The position numbers and the translations under genes were made by a program. This document shows, piece by piece, positions 18,239 through 29,779 of a stretch of 64,000 nucleotides of DNA (position 1 is the stretch's first letter; every line of letters starts with the position of its first letter). The notes under the pieces were generated by a model, which saw only the letters and a program-made list of their open reading frames with translations, was not told the DNA's origin and made no database searches. Origin of the DNA: DASQUK01 sp963756425 (GTDB taxonomy: Bacteria > Actinomycetota > Acidimicrobiia > Acidimicrobiales > VFJN01). The stretch lies in assembly GCA_963756425.1 (NCBI GenBank), contig CAVWNW010000009.1:59387-123386 (forward strand). The letters run 5' to 3'.

Positions 18239-18918
18239 TGTCGCGGTTCACCTCGGAGAACTCCGCCGTGGCCGACGACATCATCGCCCGCTATCCCCGG
18301 GCGCGGTCCGCGATGGTCCCGCTGCTGCACCTGGCGCAGGAGCAGGACGGCTACCTCACCGAGGAGGCGATGGACCACATCGCCGAGCTCGTGGATGCGA
18401 CCCCGGCCGAGGTGCTGGGGACGGCGTCGTTCTACGAGATGTTCAAGCACGAGCCCGTGGGCGACTACGTCGTGACGGTGTGCACCAACATCTCCTGCCT
18501 CCTGCTCGGCGGCGAGGAGCTCCTCCACCACCTCGAGCACCGGCTGGGGATCAAGGCCGGCAGCACCACACCCGACCGCAAGTTCACGCTCGAGGAGGTC
18601 GAGTGCGTCGCGGCGTGCAGCGAGGCCCCGTGCATGCAGGTGAACTACCGCTACTTCCACCGCGTGGAGCTCGACGGCGTCGACCAGCTGCTCGATGATC
18701 TGCGCGCCGGCAAGCTGGCGCACGAGGTCCCCCGCCACGGCACGCTGAGCCGGGTCCGCCAGCAGCTGCCGGAGGACCGCGCGGGCAACGCCCCGCCGGA
18801 CCGTAACGTGGAGCCGCCGTGGCTGGCCCGCAACCGCAGGGCCAAGAGCGAGGGGGACGGCGATGGCGCAGACGACGGCGCCGGCGAAGGGGGAAGTCGT
18901 CGTGACCCGAGGCCATAG
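18238..18918 (+). CDS. nuoE: NADH-quinone oxidoreductase subunit E, copy 1
   Basis: 226 residues. Thioredoxin-like [2Fe-2S] subunit of the NADH module, with cluster cysteines in CTNISC and CVAACSEAPC. The conserved domain ends near residue 165. The last 60 residues are charged and Gly-rich, and the final codons (RRDPRP-stop) lie inside the palindromic element that starts at 18906, so the stop codon is supplied by the repeat. Confidence 0.93.
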   Translation: MSRFTSENSAVADDIIARYPRARSAMVPLLHLAQEQDGYLTEEAMDHIAELVDATPAEVLGTASFYEMFKHEPVGDYVVTVCTNISCLLLGGEELLHHLEHRLGIKAGSTTPDRKFTLEEVECVAACSEAPCMQVNYRYFHRVELDGVDQLLDDLRAGKLAHEVPRHGTLSRVRQQLPEDRAGNAPPDRNVEPPWLARNRRAKSEGDGDGADDGAGEGGSRRDPRP

Positions 18919-19039
18919 GTTCCAACCGGTCCAGCCCGAGGCCATAGGGTCCGGAGTCGGAACCCATCGCCTCGCCCGCGGTCGGGGGGAACCCATTCTC
19001 TCGGGTCGATCCCGGGTCTCGACGGAAGCCGCCCGATGA
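18902..19039 (+). CDS. Relay ORF (45 codons) carried by palindromic element A
   Basis: GTG 18902 begins inside the end of nuoE, 17 nt before its stop and after GGGGGAAG, and runs to a TGA overlapping the nuoF start (ATGA). The peptide contains PEAIGSGVGTHRLA. It resembles the peptide encoded by element B (PEAMSSGPGTHCLA) in the same reading frame relative to the repeat. Function unknown. Confidence 0.4.
   Translation: MTRGHRFQPVQPEAIGSGVGTHRLARGRGEPILSGRSRVSTEAAR
18906..19005. repeat. Four-unit nested palindromic element, copy A
   Basis: Two forward units (18906-18923, 18935-18952; CCCGAGGCCATAGG core) face two reverse units (18959-18974, 18988-19005; GGAACCCAT core). The unit starts are 29, 24 and 29 nt apart, exactly as in copy B. 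It lies between nuoE1 and nuoF1. Confidence 0.8.
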
Positions 19040-20406
19040 ACGCCAACGCCACGCCGGTCCCGACCATCCTGCGCAGCCGCTGGGACCTCGCCGACGGGCA
19101 CACGCTCGAGCGCTACCTCGACACCGGCGGCTACGAGGGGCTCCGGCGGGCGCTGTCGGACATGACCCCGGACGAGGTGACCGAGGAGGTCAAGGCCGCG
19201 AGCCTGCTGGGACGCGGCGGTGCGGGTTTCCCCGCGGGCGTGAAGTGGGGGTTCGTCCCGCCGGGCGTGTTCCCTCGCTACCTCGTGGTCAACGGCGACG
19301 AGTCCGAGCCGGGCACCTACAAGGACCGCATCATCATGGAGCGGGACCCCCACCTCCTCATCGAGGGGGCGCTCATCGCCTGCTACGCCGTCGGTGCCGC
19401 CCAGGCGTTCCTGTACGTACGCGGCGAGATGGCGCTGGCGCAGGAACGCATCGCCCAGGCGCTCAACGAGGCCTACGCCGCCGGCTACATCGGCCGGAAC
19501 ATCATGGGCAACGAGGACTTCTCCGTCGACGTGATCCTCACCTGGGGCGCCGGCGCGTACATCGTGGGTGAGGAGACCGCCCTCATCGAGTCGCTCGAGG
19601 GCTACCGGGGGATGCCCCGCGTCAAGCCCCCGTACTTCCCGGCGGCCAAGGGCCTCTACATGCAGCCGACCATCGTCAACAACATCGAGACGCTGGCCAA
19701 CCTGCCGTGGATCGTGTCCAACGGCGGCGCCGCCTTCGCCGCGCTCGGGGTCGACAGGAGCCTTGGCACGCGGCTGTTCACGGTGTCCGGACACGTCAAT
19801 CGGCCCGGGGTGTTCGAGGTCGAGTTCGGGACCACCACCTTCCGGGAGCTGCTCTACGGCGAGCACTATGGCGACGGCATCCGCCACGACAACCGGCTCA
19901 AGGCGTTCATCCCCGGCGGGGCGTCGGCGCCCTGGTTCTTCGAGGAGCACCTCGACCTGCCGCTCGAGACGGGTGCGGTGGGTGCCGCCGGGTCGATGCT
20001 CGGCTCGGGCGCCATCGTGGTGATGGACGAGACCACCGATGTGGTCAAGGCCGCGTGGCGCATCGTGCGCTTCTTCGCCCGGGAGTCGTGCGGCAAGTGC
20101 ACGCCGTGCCGTGAGGGCGCCACCTGGCTCGAGCGGATCCTGCGCCGCGTGCTCGACGGCTACGGCCGGCCCAGCGACGTCGACAAGCTGCTCGACATCT
20201 GCGACAACATCAGTCCGGACATCACCTGGCCGCCCAAGCAGACGACGATCTGCCCGCTCGGACCTTCGGCGGTGTCGCCCATCGCATCGGCGGTGCTGCG
20301 CTTCCGGGAGGAGTTCTTCGCCTACTGCGGCGGCGGGGAGATCACGGTTCCGGTCCAGGGCAAGGCCTACCTGTCGACGCCCCCCGCCGTCGGAGCGAAC
20401 CAGTGA
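19036..20406 (+). CDS. nuoF: NADH-quinone oxidoreductase subunit F, copy 1
   Basis: 456 residues. It oxidises NADH with FMN and passes electrons to cluster N3. The NADH/FMN motif is LLGRGGAGFPAGVKWGF near residue 57. The [4Fe-4S] ligands are in ESCGKCTPCREG with a fourth Cys in TTICPLGPSA. The ATG is placed on the ATGA that ends the relay ORF. The stop overlaps nuoG (GTGA). Confidence 0.96.
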   Translation: MNANATPVPTILRSRWDLADGHTLERYLDTGGYEGLRRALSDMTPDEVTEEVKAASLLGRGGAGFPAGVKWGFVPPGVFPRYLVVNGDESEPGTYKDRIIMERDPHLLIEGALIACYAVGAAQAFLYVRGEMALAQERIAQALNEAYAAGYIGRNIMGNEDFSVDVILTWGAGAYIVGEETALIESLEGYRGMPRVKPPYFPAAKGLYMQPTIVNNIETLANLPWIVSNGGAAFAALGVDRSLGTRLFTVSGHVNRPGVFEVEFGTTTFRELLYGEHYGDGIRHDNRLKAFIPGGASAPWFFEEHLDLPLETGAVGAAGSMLGSGAIVVMDETTDVVKAAWRIVRFFARESCGKCTPCREGATWLERILRRVLDGYGRPSDVDKLLDICDNISPDITWPPKQTTICPLGPSAVSPIASAVLRFREEFFAYCGGGEITVPVQGKAYLSTPPAVGANQ

Positions 20407-23021
20407 CGGATACCACCGACGCCGCCCGAGAGGCGCCGCCCACGGTCAGCGTCAACGTCGACGGCCGGACGATCACCGCCGCCAAGGGCGAGCTGGTGAT
20501 CGACGCCGCCGAGCGCAACGGCGTCTACATCCCGCGGTTCTGCTACCACCCCCGGATGCGGTCGGTGGGGATGTGCCGCATGTGCATCGTCGACATCGAC
20601 ACGGGGCGCGGCCCCTCCCTCCAGCCCGCCTGCATGATCGAGTGCTCCGACGGCATGACCGTGTCCACGGGATCACCGGCCACGCGCAAGGCGCAGGAGG
20701 GCGTCCTCGAGTTCCTGCTGATCAACCACCCGCTCGACTGCCCGGTCTGCGACAAGGGCGGCGAGTGCCCGCTCCAGGACCAGACCATGTCGCACGGGCC
20801 GGGCGAGAGCCGCTTCGTCGAGGAGAAGCGCCACTTCGAGAAGCCCATCCCGATCAGCGACCTCGTGATGCTCGACCGCGAGCGCTGCATCCTGTGCGAC
20901 CGCTGCACCCGGTTCGCCGCCGAGGTCGCCGGCGACCCGCTGATCAGCTTCATCGACCGGGGCTACGAGACCCAGGTCAACACTTTCCCCGGCGATCCCT
21001 TCTCCAGCTACTTCAGCGGCAACACCGTGCAGATCTGCCCGGTGGGCGCTCTGACCGCCACGCCCTATCGCTTCAAGGCCCGGCCCTGGGACCTGGAACA
21101 GGTCGAGTCGACGTGCACCAGTTGCTCGGTCGGCTGCCGGGTCGTGATCCAGTCGAGCCGCAACCAGGTGCTGCGCTACCTGGGGGTCGACGTCGACGCC
21201 GTCAACTGGGGTTGGCTTTGCGACAAGGGCCGCTTCGACTTCGAGGCGGTCAGCTCGTCGGAGCGGCTCGGCGGCCCGCTGGTGCGGGACGAGGGCCTGT
21301 TGCTCAAGCCCGCCACGTGGAACGACGCGGTCCGGCGGGCTGCGGCATCGATCAAGGAGGGGCTGGAGCGGAGCGGCCCCGGAGGGTTCGCGGTCCTCGG
21401 GGGCGCCCGGCTCACGAATGAGGACGCCTACGCCTGGGTGAAGCTCGCCAAGGGCATCATCGGGTCGGACAACGTCGACGCCCAGCTGGGCGATGGGCTG
21501 CCGGCCGAGGCCGTGCTGGGTCTCCCCCCGGCGACCATCGACGACGCCTGCCGGCCCGGGGGTCTGGTGCTGCTCCTGGGGCCCGACCCCAAGGAAGAGC
21601 TGCCGGTCCTTTTCCTGCGGCTGCGTCACGCGGTGCTCAACGACGACGTGAAGATCGTCGAGCTGGCGTCGACGGAGACCGGCACCACGGAGCTGGCGAC
21701 CCACTCGCTGCGCTACCGGCCGGGCCACGCGCTGGCTCTGATGCGGGCCCTCCTGGCGCCGGACGAGGTCGACGAGGAGGTGGCCGGCGTGGCCCCGGAG
21801 GCCATCGTGGCGGCGGCGTCGCTGCTGGAGGAGCGGACGGTCACCGTGGTTCTCGGCCGGGCCAACGCGGCCGAAGGCGCCAAGTCCATCGCCGCCGCCG
21901 CCAACGTCATCTACGAGGCGCATCCCCAGGTCCGGTTCCTGTCGGCGCTGCGGCGGGCCAACGTGCGGGGCGCTCTGGAGCTGGGCATGGCGCCGGGTGT
22001 CCTCCCGGGGCGGGTCACGCTCCAGGCCGGTCGCAGCTGGCTCGCCGACCACTGGCCCACCGTCCCGGATGCCAAGGGGCTCGACGCCGCCGGGGTCCTG
22101 CGCGCCGCGTCGGAGGGCAAGATCGACACGCTGGTGTTGCTCGGCGCCGACCCGCTGGCGGACTTTCCCGACCGTGACCTCGCCGAACGCGGCCTCGCCG
22201 GGGCCCGGACGGTGATCGCCTGCGACCAGTTCCTCACGGAGTCGGTCAGGCAGGCCGACGTGGTGATGCCCGCCGCCGGCTACGCCGAGGTCGACGGGAC
22301 GACGACGAACCTCGAGGGCCGCGTCTCGACGCTGGCCCAGATCGTCACGCCCCCCGGCACCGCCCAACCCGACTGGGCTATCGCCGCCGACCTGGCTTTC
22401 CGGCTGGACGCCGACCTGGGGTTCGAGTCGATCGAGCAGATCGGCGAGGAGATCGAGAGGGTCGCCCCGGCGTTCGCCGGGCTGCTTCACGACCTCGCGG
22501 CTCCCAGCGGCGCGGACGGCGTCCTGGTCTCCCTGCCGTCGCCGAGCAACGGGGAGACCGCGGCGGAGACGGAGGACGAGACCGAGGACGAAACCACGGA
22601 CGAACCGGCCGCGGAATCGGTTGCCGGGGCCACCGATCCCGCGGCGGGAATGGTGGGGGTCTCGGTGCCCGACTGGCGGGTCATCGAACCGCCGCTGCTC
22701 GACGCCTATTCGCTGCGCCTGGCGGTCCGCCGGAAGCTCTACGACCGGGGGACGCTGGTGCAGCACTCGCCGTCGTTGGCCGGGCTGGCCGAGCGGGCGA
22801 CTCTGCGGCTGCATCCCCAGGACTTCGATCGGCTCGGCATCGTGCCCGGCGACGACGTGCGCGTCACGTCCAGCCGCGGCCACGTGACGGTGGCGGCCCA
22901 GCCCGACCCTGCCGTGGCTCGGGGCGTGGCCGTCCTCGACGCCAACAAGGCCGGCGGGCGGGCCAACGTGCTGATCGACGCCAACACGCCGGTCACCGAC
23001 GTGCGGGTCGAGCGGCCATGA
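20403..23021 (+). CDS. nuoG: NADH-quinone oxidoreductase subunit G, copy 1
   Basis: 872 residues, GTG start overlapping the nuoF stop. The N-terminal ferredoxin domain has Cys in RFCYHPRMRSVGMCRMC. Next come the His-Cys cluster segment HPLDCPVCDKGGECPLQ, the cluster CILCDRCTRF and a fourth one at CTSCSVGC, then a molybdopterin-oxidoreductase-like domain. An acidic linker rich in Glu, Asp and Thr lies near residues 716-740. Main iron-sulfur wire of the peripheral arm. Confidence 0.95.
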   Translation: MTDTTDAAREAPPTVSVNVDGRTITAAKGELVIDAAERNGVYIPRFCYHPRMRSVGMCRMCIVDIDTGRGPSLQPACMIECSDGMTVSTGSPATRKAQEGVLEFLLINHPLDCPVCDKGGECPLQDQTMSHGPGESRFVEEKRHFEKPIPISDLVMLDRERCILCDRCTRFAAEVAGDPLISFIDRGYETQVNTFPGDPFSSYFSGNTVQICPVGALTATPYRFKARPWDLEQVESTCTSCSVGCRVVIQSSRNQVLRYLGVDVDAVNWGWLCDKGRFDFEAVSSSERLGGPLVRDEGLLLKPATWNDAVRRAAASIKEGLERSGPGGFAVLGGARLTNEDAYAWVKLAKGIIGSDNVDAQLGDGLPAEAVLGLPPATIDDACRPGGLVLLLGPDPKEELPVLFLRLRHAVLNDDVKIVELASTETGTTELATHSLRYRPGHALALMRALLAPDEVDEEVAGVAPEAIVAAASLLEERTVTVVLGRANAAEGAKSIAAAANVIYEAHPQVRFLSALRRANVRGALELGMAPGVLPGRVTLQAGRSWLADHWPTVPDAKGLDAAGVLRAASEGKIDTLVLLGADPLADFPDRDLAERGLAGARTVIACDQFLTESVRQADVVMPAAGYAEVDGTTTNLEGRVSTLAQIVTPPGTAQPDWAIAADLAFRLDADLGFESIEQIGEEIERVAPAFAGLLHDLAAPSGADGVLVSLPSPSNGETAAETEDETEDETTDEPAAESVAGATDPAAGMVGVSVPDWRVIEPPLLDAYSLRLAVRRKLYDRGTLVQHSPSLAGLAERATLRLHPQDFDRLGIVPGDDVRVTSSRGHVTVAAQPDPAVARGVAVLDANKAGGRANVLIDANTPVTDVRVERP

Positions 23022-24250
23022 TTGCGCTCGATCCGCTGCTGGAGGGCGGCATCGGGCTCGCCGAGTTCCTCATCGTCCTGCTGAAGACGGTCGTGGTGTT
23101 CGGGCTGCTGCTCGGGTCCGTCATCCTGATGATCTGGTTCGAGCGGAAGGTCCTCGGGGACCTGCAGAACCGCATCGGGCCCAACAAGGCCGGCCCGTGG
23201 GGGATCCTCCAGACGTTGGCCGACGGGATGAAGCTGATCCTCAAGGAGGACAACATCCCCGAGAAGGCCGACCGCCGGGTGTTCATCCTGGCGCCGTTCC
23301 TGTCGGCGGTGCCGGCGTTCGTCACGTTCTCCATAATTCCCATCGCCGGCGCGTTCGACGGTGATCGGGAAGGGGTCGTGAGCCTGTTCGGTCACGACAC
23401 CTACCTCCAGCTGGCCGACCCGCCGGTCGGCATCCTGCTGTTCCTCGCGATGTCGTCGATCGCCGTCTACGGCGTGATGCTGGCCGGTTGGTCGTCGGGG
23501 TCGAAGTACCCGCTGCTCGGATCGGTGCGGGGTGCGGCCCAGATGGTCAGCTACGAGGCCGCCCTCGGCCTGGCCACCGTGACGGTGGTCCTGCTCGCCG
23601 GGTCGCTGTCCACGCACGAGATCGTGGCCACACAGGCAGGCAACGGTTACGACCTGTTCGGCGCGATCCCGATCCCTCGCTGGAACGCCATCGCCACCGG
23701 GCTGGTGCCGTTCGTGATCTTCTTCATCGCCGGCACCGCGGAGCTGAACCGACCGCCGTTCGACCTGGCGGAGGCCGAGCAGGAGCTGGTGGGCGGCTTC
23801 CACACCGAGTACTCGTCGTTCCGCTTCGCGCTCTTCTACCTGGCCGAGTTCCTGAACACGATCACGGTGTCCGCGATCATGGTCGTGCTGTTCTTCGGCG
23901 GCCCGGCCGGACCGACGTTCGACGTGCTGCCGCACTGGCTGTGGGGGTTGATCTGGTTCTCGGTGAAGCTGATCGTGTTCCTGTTCGTCCAGGTGTGGAT
24001 CCGTGCCACGCTGCCCCGCTTCCGCTACGACCAGCTCATGACCCTGGGCTGGAAGGCACTCATCCCGCTGGCGCTCAGCTGGGTGCTGCTGCTCGGGGCG
24101 ATCAACATCGGCCGCGACGCCGACTGGAACATGGCAGCCGTCGTGGGCGTGTCCTTCGTCGTCCTGGTGGCCGGCTACTTGGGCCTGGCGGGCGCCATCG
24201 CCATCGCGCAGCGCCGCGAGGAGTCCCCCTCCGAGGAGGTCATCGGCTAA
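23018..24250 (+). CDS. nuoH: NADH-quinone oxidoreductase subunit H, copy 1
   Basis: 410 residues, ATGA overlap with nuoG. Eight-helix membrane subunit lining the quinone entry. Family motifs are RIGPNKAGPWGILQTLADGM and ELNRPPFDLAEAEQELVGGF. Its stop overlaps the nuoI start. Confidence 0.95.
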   Translation: MIALDPLLEGGIGLAEFLIVLLKTVVVFGLLLGSVILMIWFERKVLGDLQNRIGPNKAGPWGILQTLADGMKLILKEDNIPEKADRRVFILAPFLSAVPAFVTFSIIPIAGAFDGDREGVVSLFGHDTYLQLADPPVGILLFLAMSSIAVYGVMLAGWSSGSKYPLLGSVRGAAQMVSYEAALGLATVTVVLLAGSLSTHEIVATQAGNGYDLFGAIPIPRWNAIATGLVPFVIFFIAGTAELNRPPFDLAEAEQELVGGFHTEYSSFRFALFYLAEFLNTITVSAIMVVLFFGGPAGPTFDVLPHWLWGLIWFSVKLIVFLFVQVWIRATLPRFRYDQLMTLGWKALIPLALSWVLLLGAINIGRDADWNMAAVVGVSFVVLVAGYLGLAGAIAIAQRREESPSEEVIG

Positions 24251-25086
24251 TGGGCTACCTCGACGGGTTCAAGGTCACGTTCCGGAAGCTGTTCGAGGAG
24301 CGGCTCACCAAGGACTACGTGAAGGACAAGGGCGGCAAGCGCGCCAAGCCCATCCGCCTCCACGGGCGCCACGTTCTCAACCGCTACGAGGACGGGATGG
24401 AGAAGTGCATCGGCTGCGAGCTGTGCGCCGGTGTGTGCCCGGCCCAGTGCATCTACGTGCGCGGGGCCGACAACCCGCCCGAGGACCCCGTCTCGCCCGG
24501 AGAGCGCTACGGCTACATCTACGAGATCAACTACCTCCGCTGCATCCACTGCGACCTGTGCGTGGAGGCGTGCCCGACGGAGGCGATCACCGAGACCAAG
24601 CTGTTCGAGTTCAGCTTCAGCAATCGCCAGGACGCCATCTACACGAAGGCCGAGTTGATGGTCGACGACGACGGCAGGCCCAGGCAGCTTCCCTGGGAGG
24701 ACTGGACCGACGCCGACGCGGTCGCGCCTCACACGTCGGCCTGGGTACGGGCGACGTCCCCGTCGGGGGCGGCGGCCTACGAGGGCCGGGTGGCGTGGTC
24801 GGGCGAACTCGGATTCGGCGTGCGCCCCCCGGAGGTCGGCCAGTCGCGCCCGGAGAGCGAGGTCGACACGCACGAAGCCGACGTCATCCTGAGCCACCCG
24901 CGCGAGCCGGGCGGCCACCCGGTCGACACGCCCATCGAGGACCTCGGCCGCGTCGGCGAGCCGCCAAAGCCCGACGAGGGCGAGGCCAAAGAGCACCCCG
25001 AGGGCGGCGCGCCCGGCGAGGGCGACGCGCACGGCGAGGGTGACGCGCACGGCGAGGGTGACGGACACGGCGAGGGTCCGCGGTGA
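24250..25086 (+). CDS. nuoI: NADH-quinone oxidoreductase subunit I, copy 1, with a His/Glu/Gly repeat tail
   Basis: 278 residues from ATG 24250 (TAATG overlap). Two [4Fe-4S] sets: Cys53/56/59/63 and Cys98/101/104/108, carrying N6a and N6b to cluster N2. The core ends near residue 165. A tail of more than 100 residues follows, the last part made of repeated GEGDAHGEGD units (DNA repeat about 25017-25078). Such histidine/acid repeats could bind metal; the role is unknown. Confidence 0.93.
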   Translation: MGYLDGFKVTFRKLFEERLTKDYVKDKGGKRAKPIRLHGRHVLNRYEDGMEKCIGCELCAGVCPAQCIYVRGADNPPEDPVSPGERYGYIYEINYLRCIHCDLCVEACPTEAITETKLFEFSFSNRQDAIYTKAELMVDDDGRPRQLPWEDWTDADAVAPHTSAWVRATSPSGAAAYEGRVAWSGELGFGVRPPEVGQSRPESEVDTHEADVILSHPREPGGHPVDTPIEDLGRVGEPPKPDEGEAKEHPEGGAPGEGDAHGEGDAHGEGDGHGEGPR

Positions 25087-25772
25087 TCGAGCTCGTCGTC
25101 TTCGCGGTTGCAGGCGCCGCCTGCGTGGCCGGCGCGATCGGCGTCGTTGCCAGCAGCAATCCGGTGCACGCGGCGTTGTCTCTGGTGGGGACGCTGTTCG
25201 GCATCGCCGTGCTGTTCGTTGCGCAGGAGGCGAACTTCCTGGCCGCGGTGCAGGTCATCGTCTACGCCGGCGCGATCGTCGTCCTGTTCCTGTTCGTGAT
25301 CATGCTGCTGGGCGTCGACCGCGCCGACAACCTGCGCGTGGAGCCGCTGGGCGGCGGCCAGCGGGTGACGGCCGCAGTGGTGGCCCTGGGCGTCCTGGGC
25401 CTGGTGCTGACCGCGCTCGCCAGCACGGGCTGGGAGGCGACGGGGGTGGTGGGCGAGCTCGACGAGACCGTCCCCGACATCAACCAGCTCGGCGAGGCGC
25501 TGTTCACCCGCTACCTGTACGCCTTCGAGATCACGTCCGTCCTGCTGGTGATCGCGGTGGTGAGCGCGGTGCTGCTCTCCCGTCGGGTGCGACGGGAAAA
25601 CGAGATCATCGATCCAGGCCAGGTCGAGCGCCAGGCCGAGATCACCGAACGGATAGCCGAGGCGGAGGCCCGGGCGGCCCACACCGACGGCGCACGCAAC
25701 GGCGCCACGGCCGACGGCGCCGAGGCGGAGCCTGCTGGTGAGCCCGACCCCGCCCAAGAGGTGGGTTCATGA
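25083..25772 (+). CDS. nuoJ: NADH-quinone oxidoreductase subunit J, copy 1
   Basis: 229 residues, GTGA overlap with nuoI. Five membrane helices, including the conserved AVQVIVYAGAIVVLFLFVIM segment that carries the pi-bulge helix TM3. The tail is charged and Ala-rich. Confidence 0.92.
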   Translation: MIELVVFAVAGAACVAGAIGVVASSNPVHAALSLVGTLFGIAVLFVAQEANFLAAVQVIVYAGAIVVLFLFVIMLLGVDRADNLRVEPLGGGQRVTAAVVALGVLGLVLTALASTGWEATGVVGELDETVPDINQLGEALFTRYLYAFEITSVLLVIAVVSAVLLSRRVRRENEIIDPGQVERQAEITERIAEAEARAAHTDGARNGATADGAEAEPAGEPDPAQEVGS

Positions 25773-26086
25773 TCACCGCCGTCGAGGTCACGCCCGCGTG
25801 GTACCTGATCCTGGGCGCGGTGATCTTTTCGATCGGCACCTTCGGGCTGCTGATCCGCCGCAATCCGCTGGTGATGTTCATGTGCGTGGAGCTGATGCTC
25901 AACGCCGTGACCCTCACCTTCGTGACGTTCTCGCGCATGGTGCGTGACACAGGGGGACAGTCGATCGTGGTGTTCGTTCTCGTGGTGGCCGCCGCCGAGG
26001 TCGTGGTGGGACTGGCCATCATCGTCGCCCTGCTGCGCAAGCGACCGGGCGCCACCGCCGACGACATCGCGATCTTGGAGGGTTGA
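25769..26086 (+). CDS. nuoK: NADH-quinone oxidoreductase subunit K, copy 1
   Basis: 105 residues, ATGA overlap with nuoJ. Three helices with the proton-path glutamates in MFMCVELMLNAV and VVAAAEVVVGLAI. Membrane arm. Confidence 0.94.
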   Translation: MITAVEVTPAWYLILGAVIFSIGTFGLLIRRNPLVMFMCVELMLNAVTLTFVTFSRMVRDTGGQSIVVFVLVVAAAEVVVGLAIIVALLRKRPGATADDIAILEG

Positions 26087-26093
26087 ACCCGCC

Positions 26094-28048
26094 ATGCTCG
26101 ATGCCGTCTGGTTGATCCCCGCGCTGCCGCTCGCCGGCTTCCTGATCCTGCTGGTCGCCGGGAGGCGCCTGGGCGAGCCCGCCGCCGGCTGGCTCGCGAC
26201 GATCATGTGTGCCGGCAGCTTCGTCGCGTCCGTGGTGGTGTTCGCCGGCCTGCTGGGCGAGAACGAGGAGGGCCGGCAGTTCACCCAGACGCTGTTCGAA
26301 TGGGTGCCGGCGGGCGGGCTGCGGGTGGACGTCGGGTTCCTCGCCGACCCGCTCTCGATCACCATGGCGCTGTTCATCACCGGCGTCAGTGCCCTGATCC
26401 ACATGTACGCGATCGGGTACATGCACGGCGACGCGGACTTCACCAAGTTCTTCGTCTACATGAACCTGTTCGTCTTCTCGATGCTCATGCTGGTCCTCGG
26501 CAGCAACCTGCTGGTCACCTTCCTGGGCTGGGAAGGCGTGGGCGCCTGCTCCTACTGGCTGGTCTCGTTCTGGTTCTCCTCCGAGGCGAACGCGTCCGCC
26601 GGCAAGAAGGCCTTCATCACCAACCGCGTCGGCGACTGGGGCTTCCTCCTGGCGATGTTCCTGGCCTTCGCCACCGTGGGGACGCTCAACTACGAGGGGC
26701 TCTTCGCCAGCGTCCCGACCATCGCGCCGGTCACCGCGACGGCCATCGGGTTGCTGCTGTTCGTGGGTGCGGTCGGCAAGTCGGCGCAGATCCCGCTGTA
26801 CATCTGGCTGCCCGACGCCATGGCCGGTCCCACCCCCGTGTCGGCGCTGATCCACGCCGCCACCATGGTGACCGCCGGCGTGTTCCTGATGACCCGGGTC
26901 AATCCCATCCTGGGGGCCGGCTACGACTGGGTGCCGGACATCATCGCCTGGTTCGGGGTCATCACCGCCTTCGTGGCCGCCACCATCGCGGTGGCCCAGA
27001 ACGACATCAAGAAGGTGCTCGCCTACTCGACGATCAGCCAGCTCGGCTACATGTTCCTCGCGGTCGGTGTCGGCGCCTATGTGGCCGCCATCTTCCACAT
27101 GATCGCCCACGCGTTCTTCAAGGCGCTGCTGTTCCTCGGCGCCGGCTCCGTGATCCACGGGATGGACGGCGAGCAGGACATGCGCCGCATGGGTGGGCTC
27201 CGCAAGTTCATGCCGCTGACTGCGGCCACGTTCATGGTCGGCTGGCTGGCCATCGCGGGCGTACCGCCCTTCGCCGGCTTCTGGTCGAAGGACGACATCC
27301 TGCTGTTCGCCTGGGGCAGCGGCGCCACCGGCGGGAAGGCCCTGTGGGCCATCGGGCTCGTGACCGCGCTGCTCACGGGCTACTACATGAGCCGCGAGGT
27401 CTTCCTGGTGTTCTTCGGCGAGCCGCGCTGGCGCGCCGAGCCCGCACCGCGACCGGCGAGCGTCGGCGCCGCGGCCAACGACCTGGACGTGGAGTCCGAC
27501 GAGCATGCGCATGGCGATCCCCACGAGTCGCCGTGGATCATGACGGCGCCATTGATCGCGCTCTCGGTGCTGGCGATCGTCGGCGGCGTGATCAACCTGC
27601 CGTTCAGCAACAGGGTCGACTTCCTCGAGGACTTCCTCCATCCGGTGTTGGGCGTGAACGAGGCGGAGATCGCCGTGTCCACCGGTGCCAAGGTCGCCCT
27701 GGCGGTGGTCGCGATCGGAGCCGGGCTGGTCGGCATCGCCCTCGCATCGGCCGTCTACCTGCGTCACCGGGTGCGGGCGATCGAGCCCGAGGTGCTGGCG
27801 CACGCCTGGTACTACGACCAGGAGGTCACCGCGTTCATGGGCGGGCCGGGCCGCAAGTCCTTCGACGCCATCGCCTGGTTCGACACCCACATCATCGACG
27901 GTGCGGTGAACGGGGTGGCCGCGGTGGTCCGTGACCTCGGCAGACGACTGAGGCCGGTGCAGTCCGGATTCCTCCGCTCATACGCCCTGGGCGTGACCAT
28001 CGGCGTGGTGGTCGTCCTCGGCTACTTCATCACGAGGGTGACGTTCTG

Positions 28049-28049
<1 letters not shown>
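26094..28049 (+). CDS. nuoL: NADH-quinone oxidoreductase subunit L, copy 1
   Basis: 651 residues from ATG 26094. The frame is open further upstream but only over nuoK. Antiporter-like proton-pumping subunit at the tip of the membrane arm. The proton-channel motif LPDAMAGPTPVSALIHAATM and the lateral-helix region near the C-terminus are present. Its stop overlaps nuoM. Confidence 0.95.

Positions 28050-29775
<1,726 letters not shown>

Positions 29776-29779
<4 letters not shown>

Noticed and set aside
18906..19005. Palindromic element A as an ordinary rho-independent terminator
   Set aside because: It lies inside an operon between nuoE and nuoF, has no T-run, and an element with identical spacing occurs at another gene junction.
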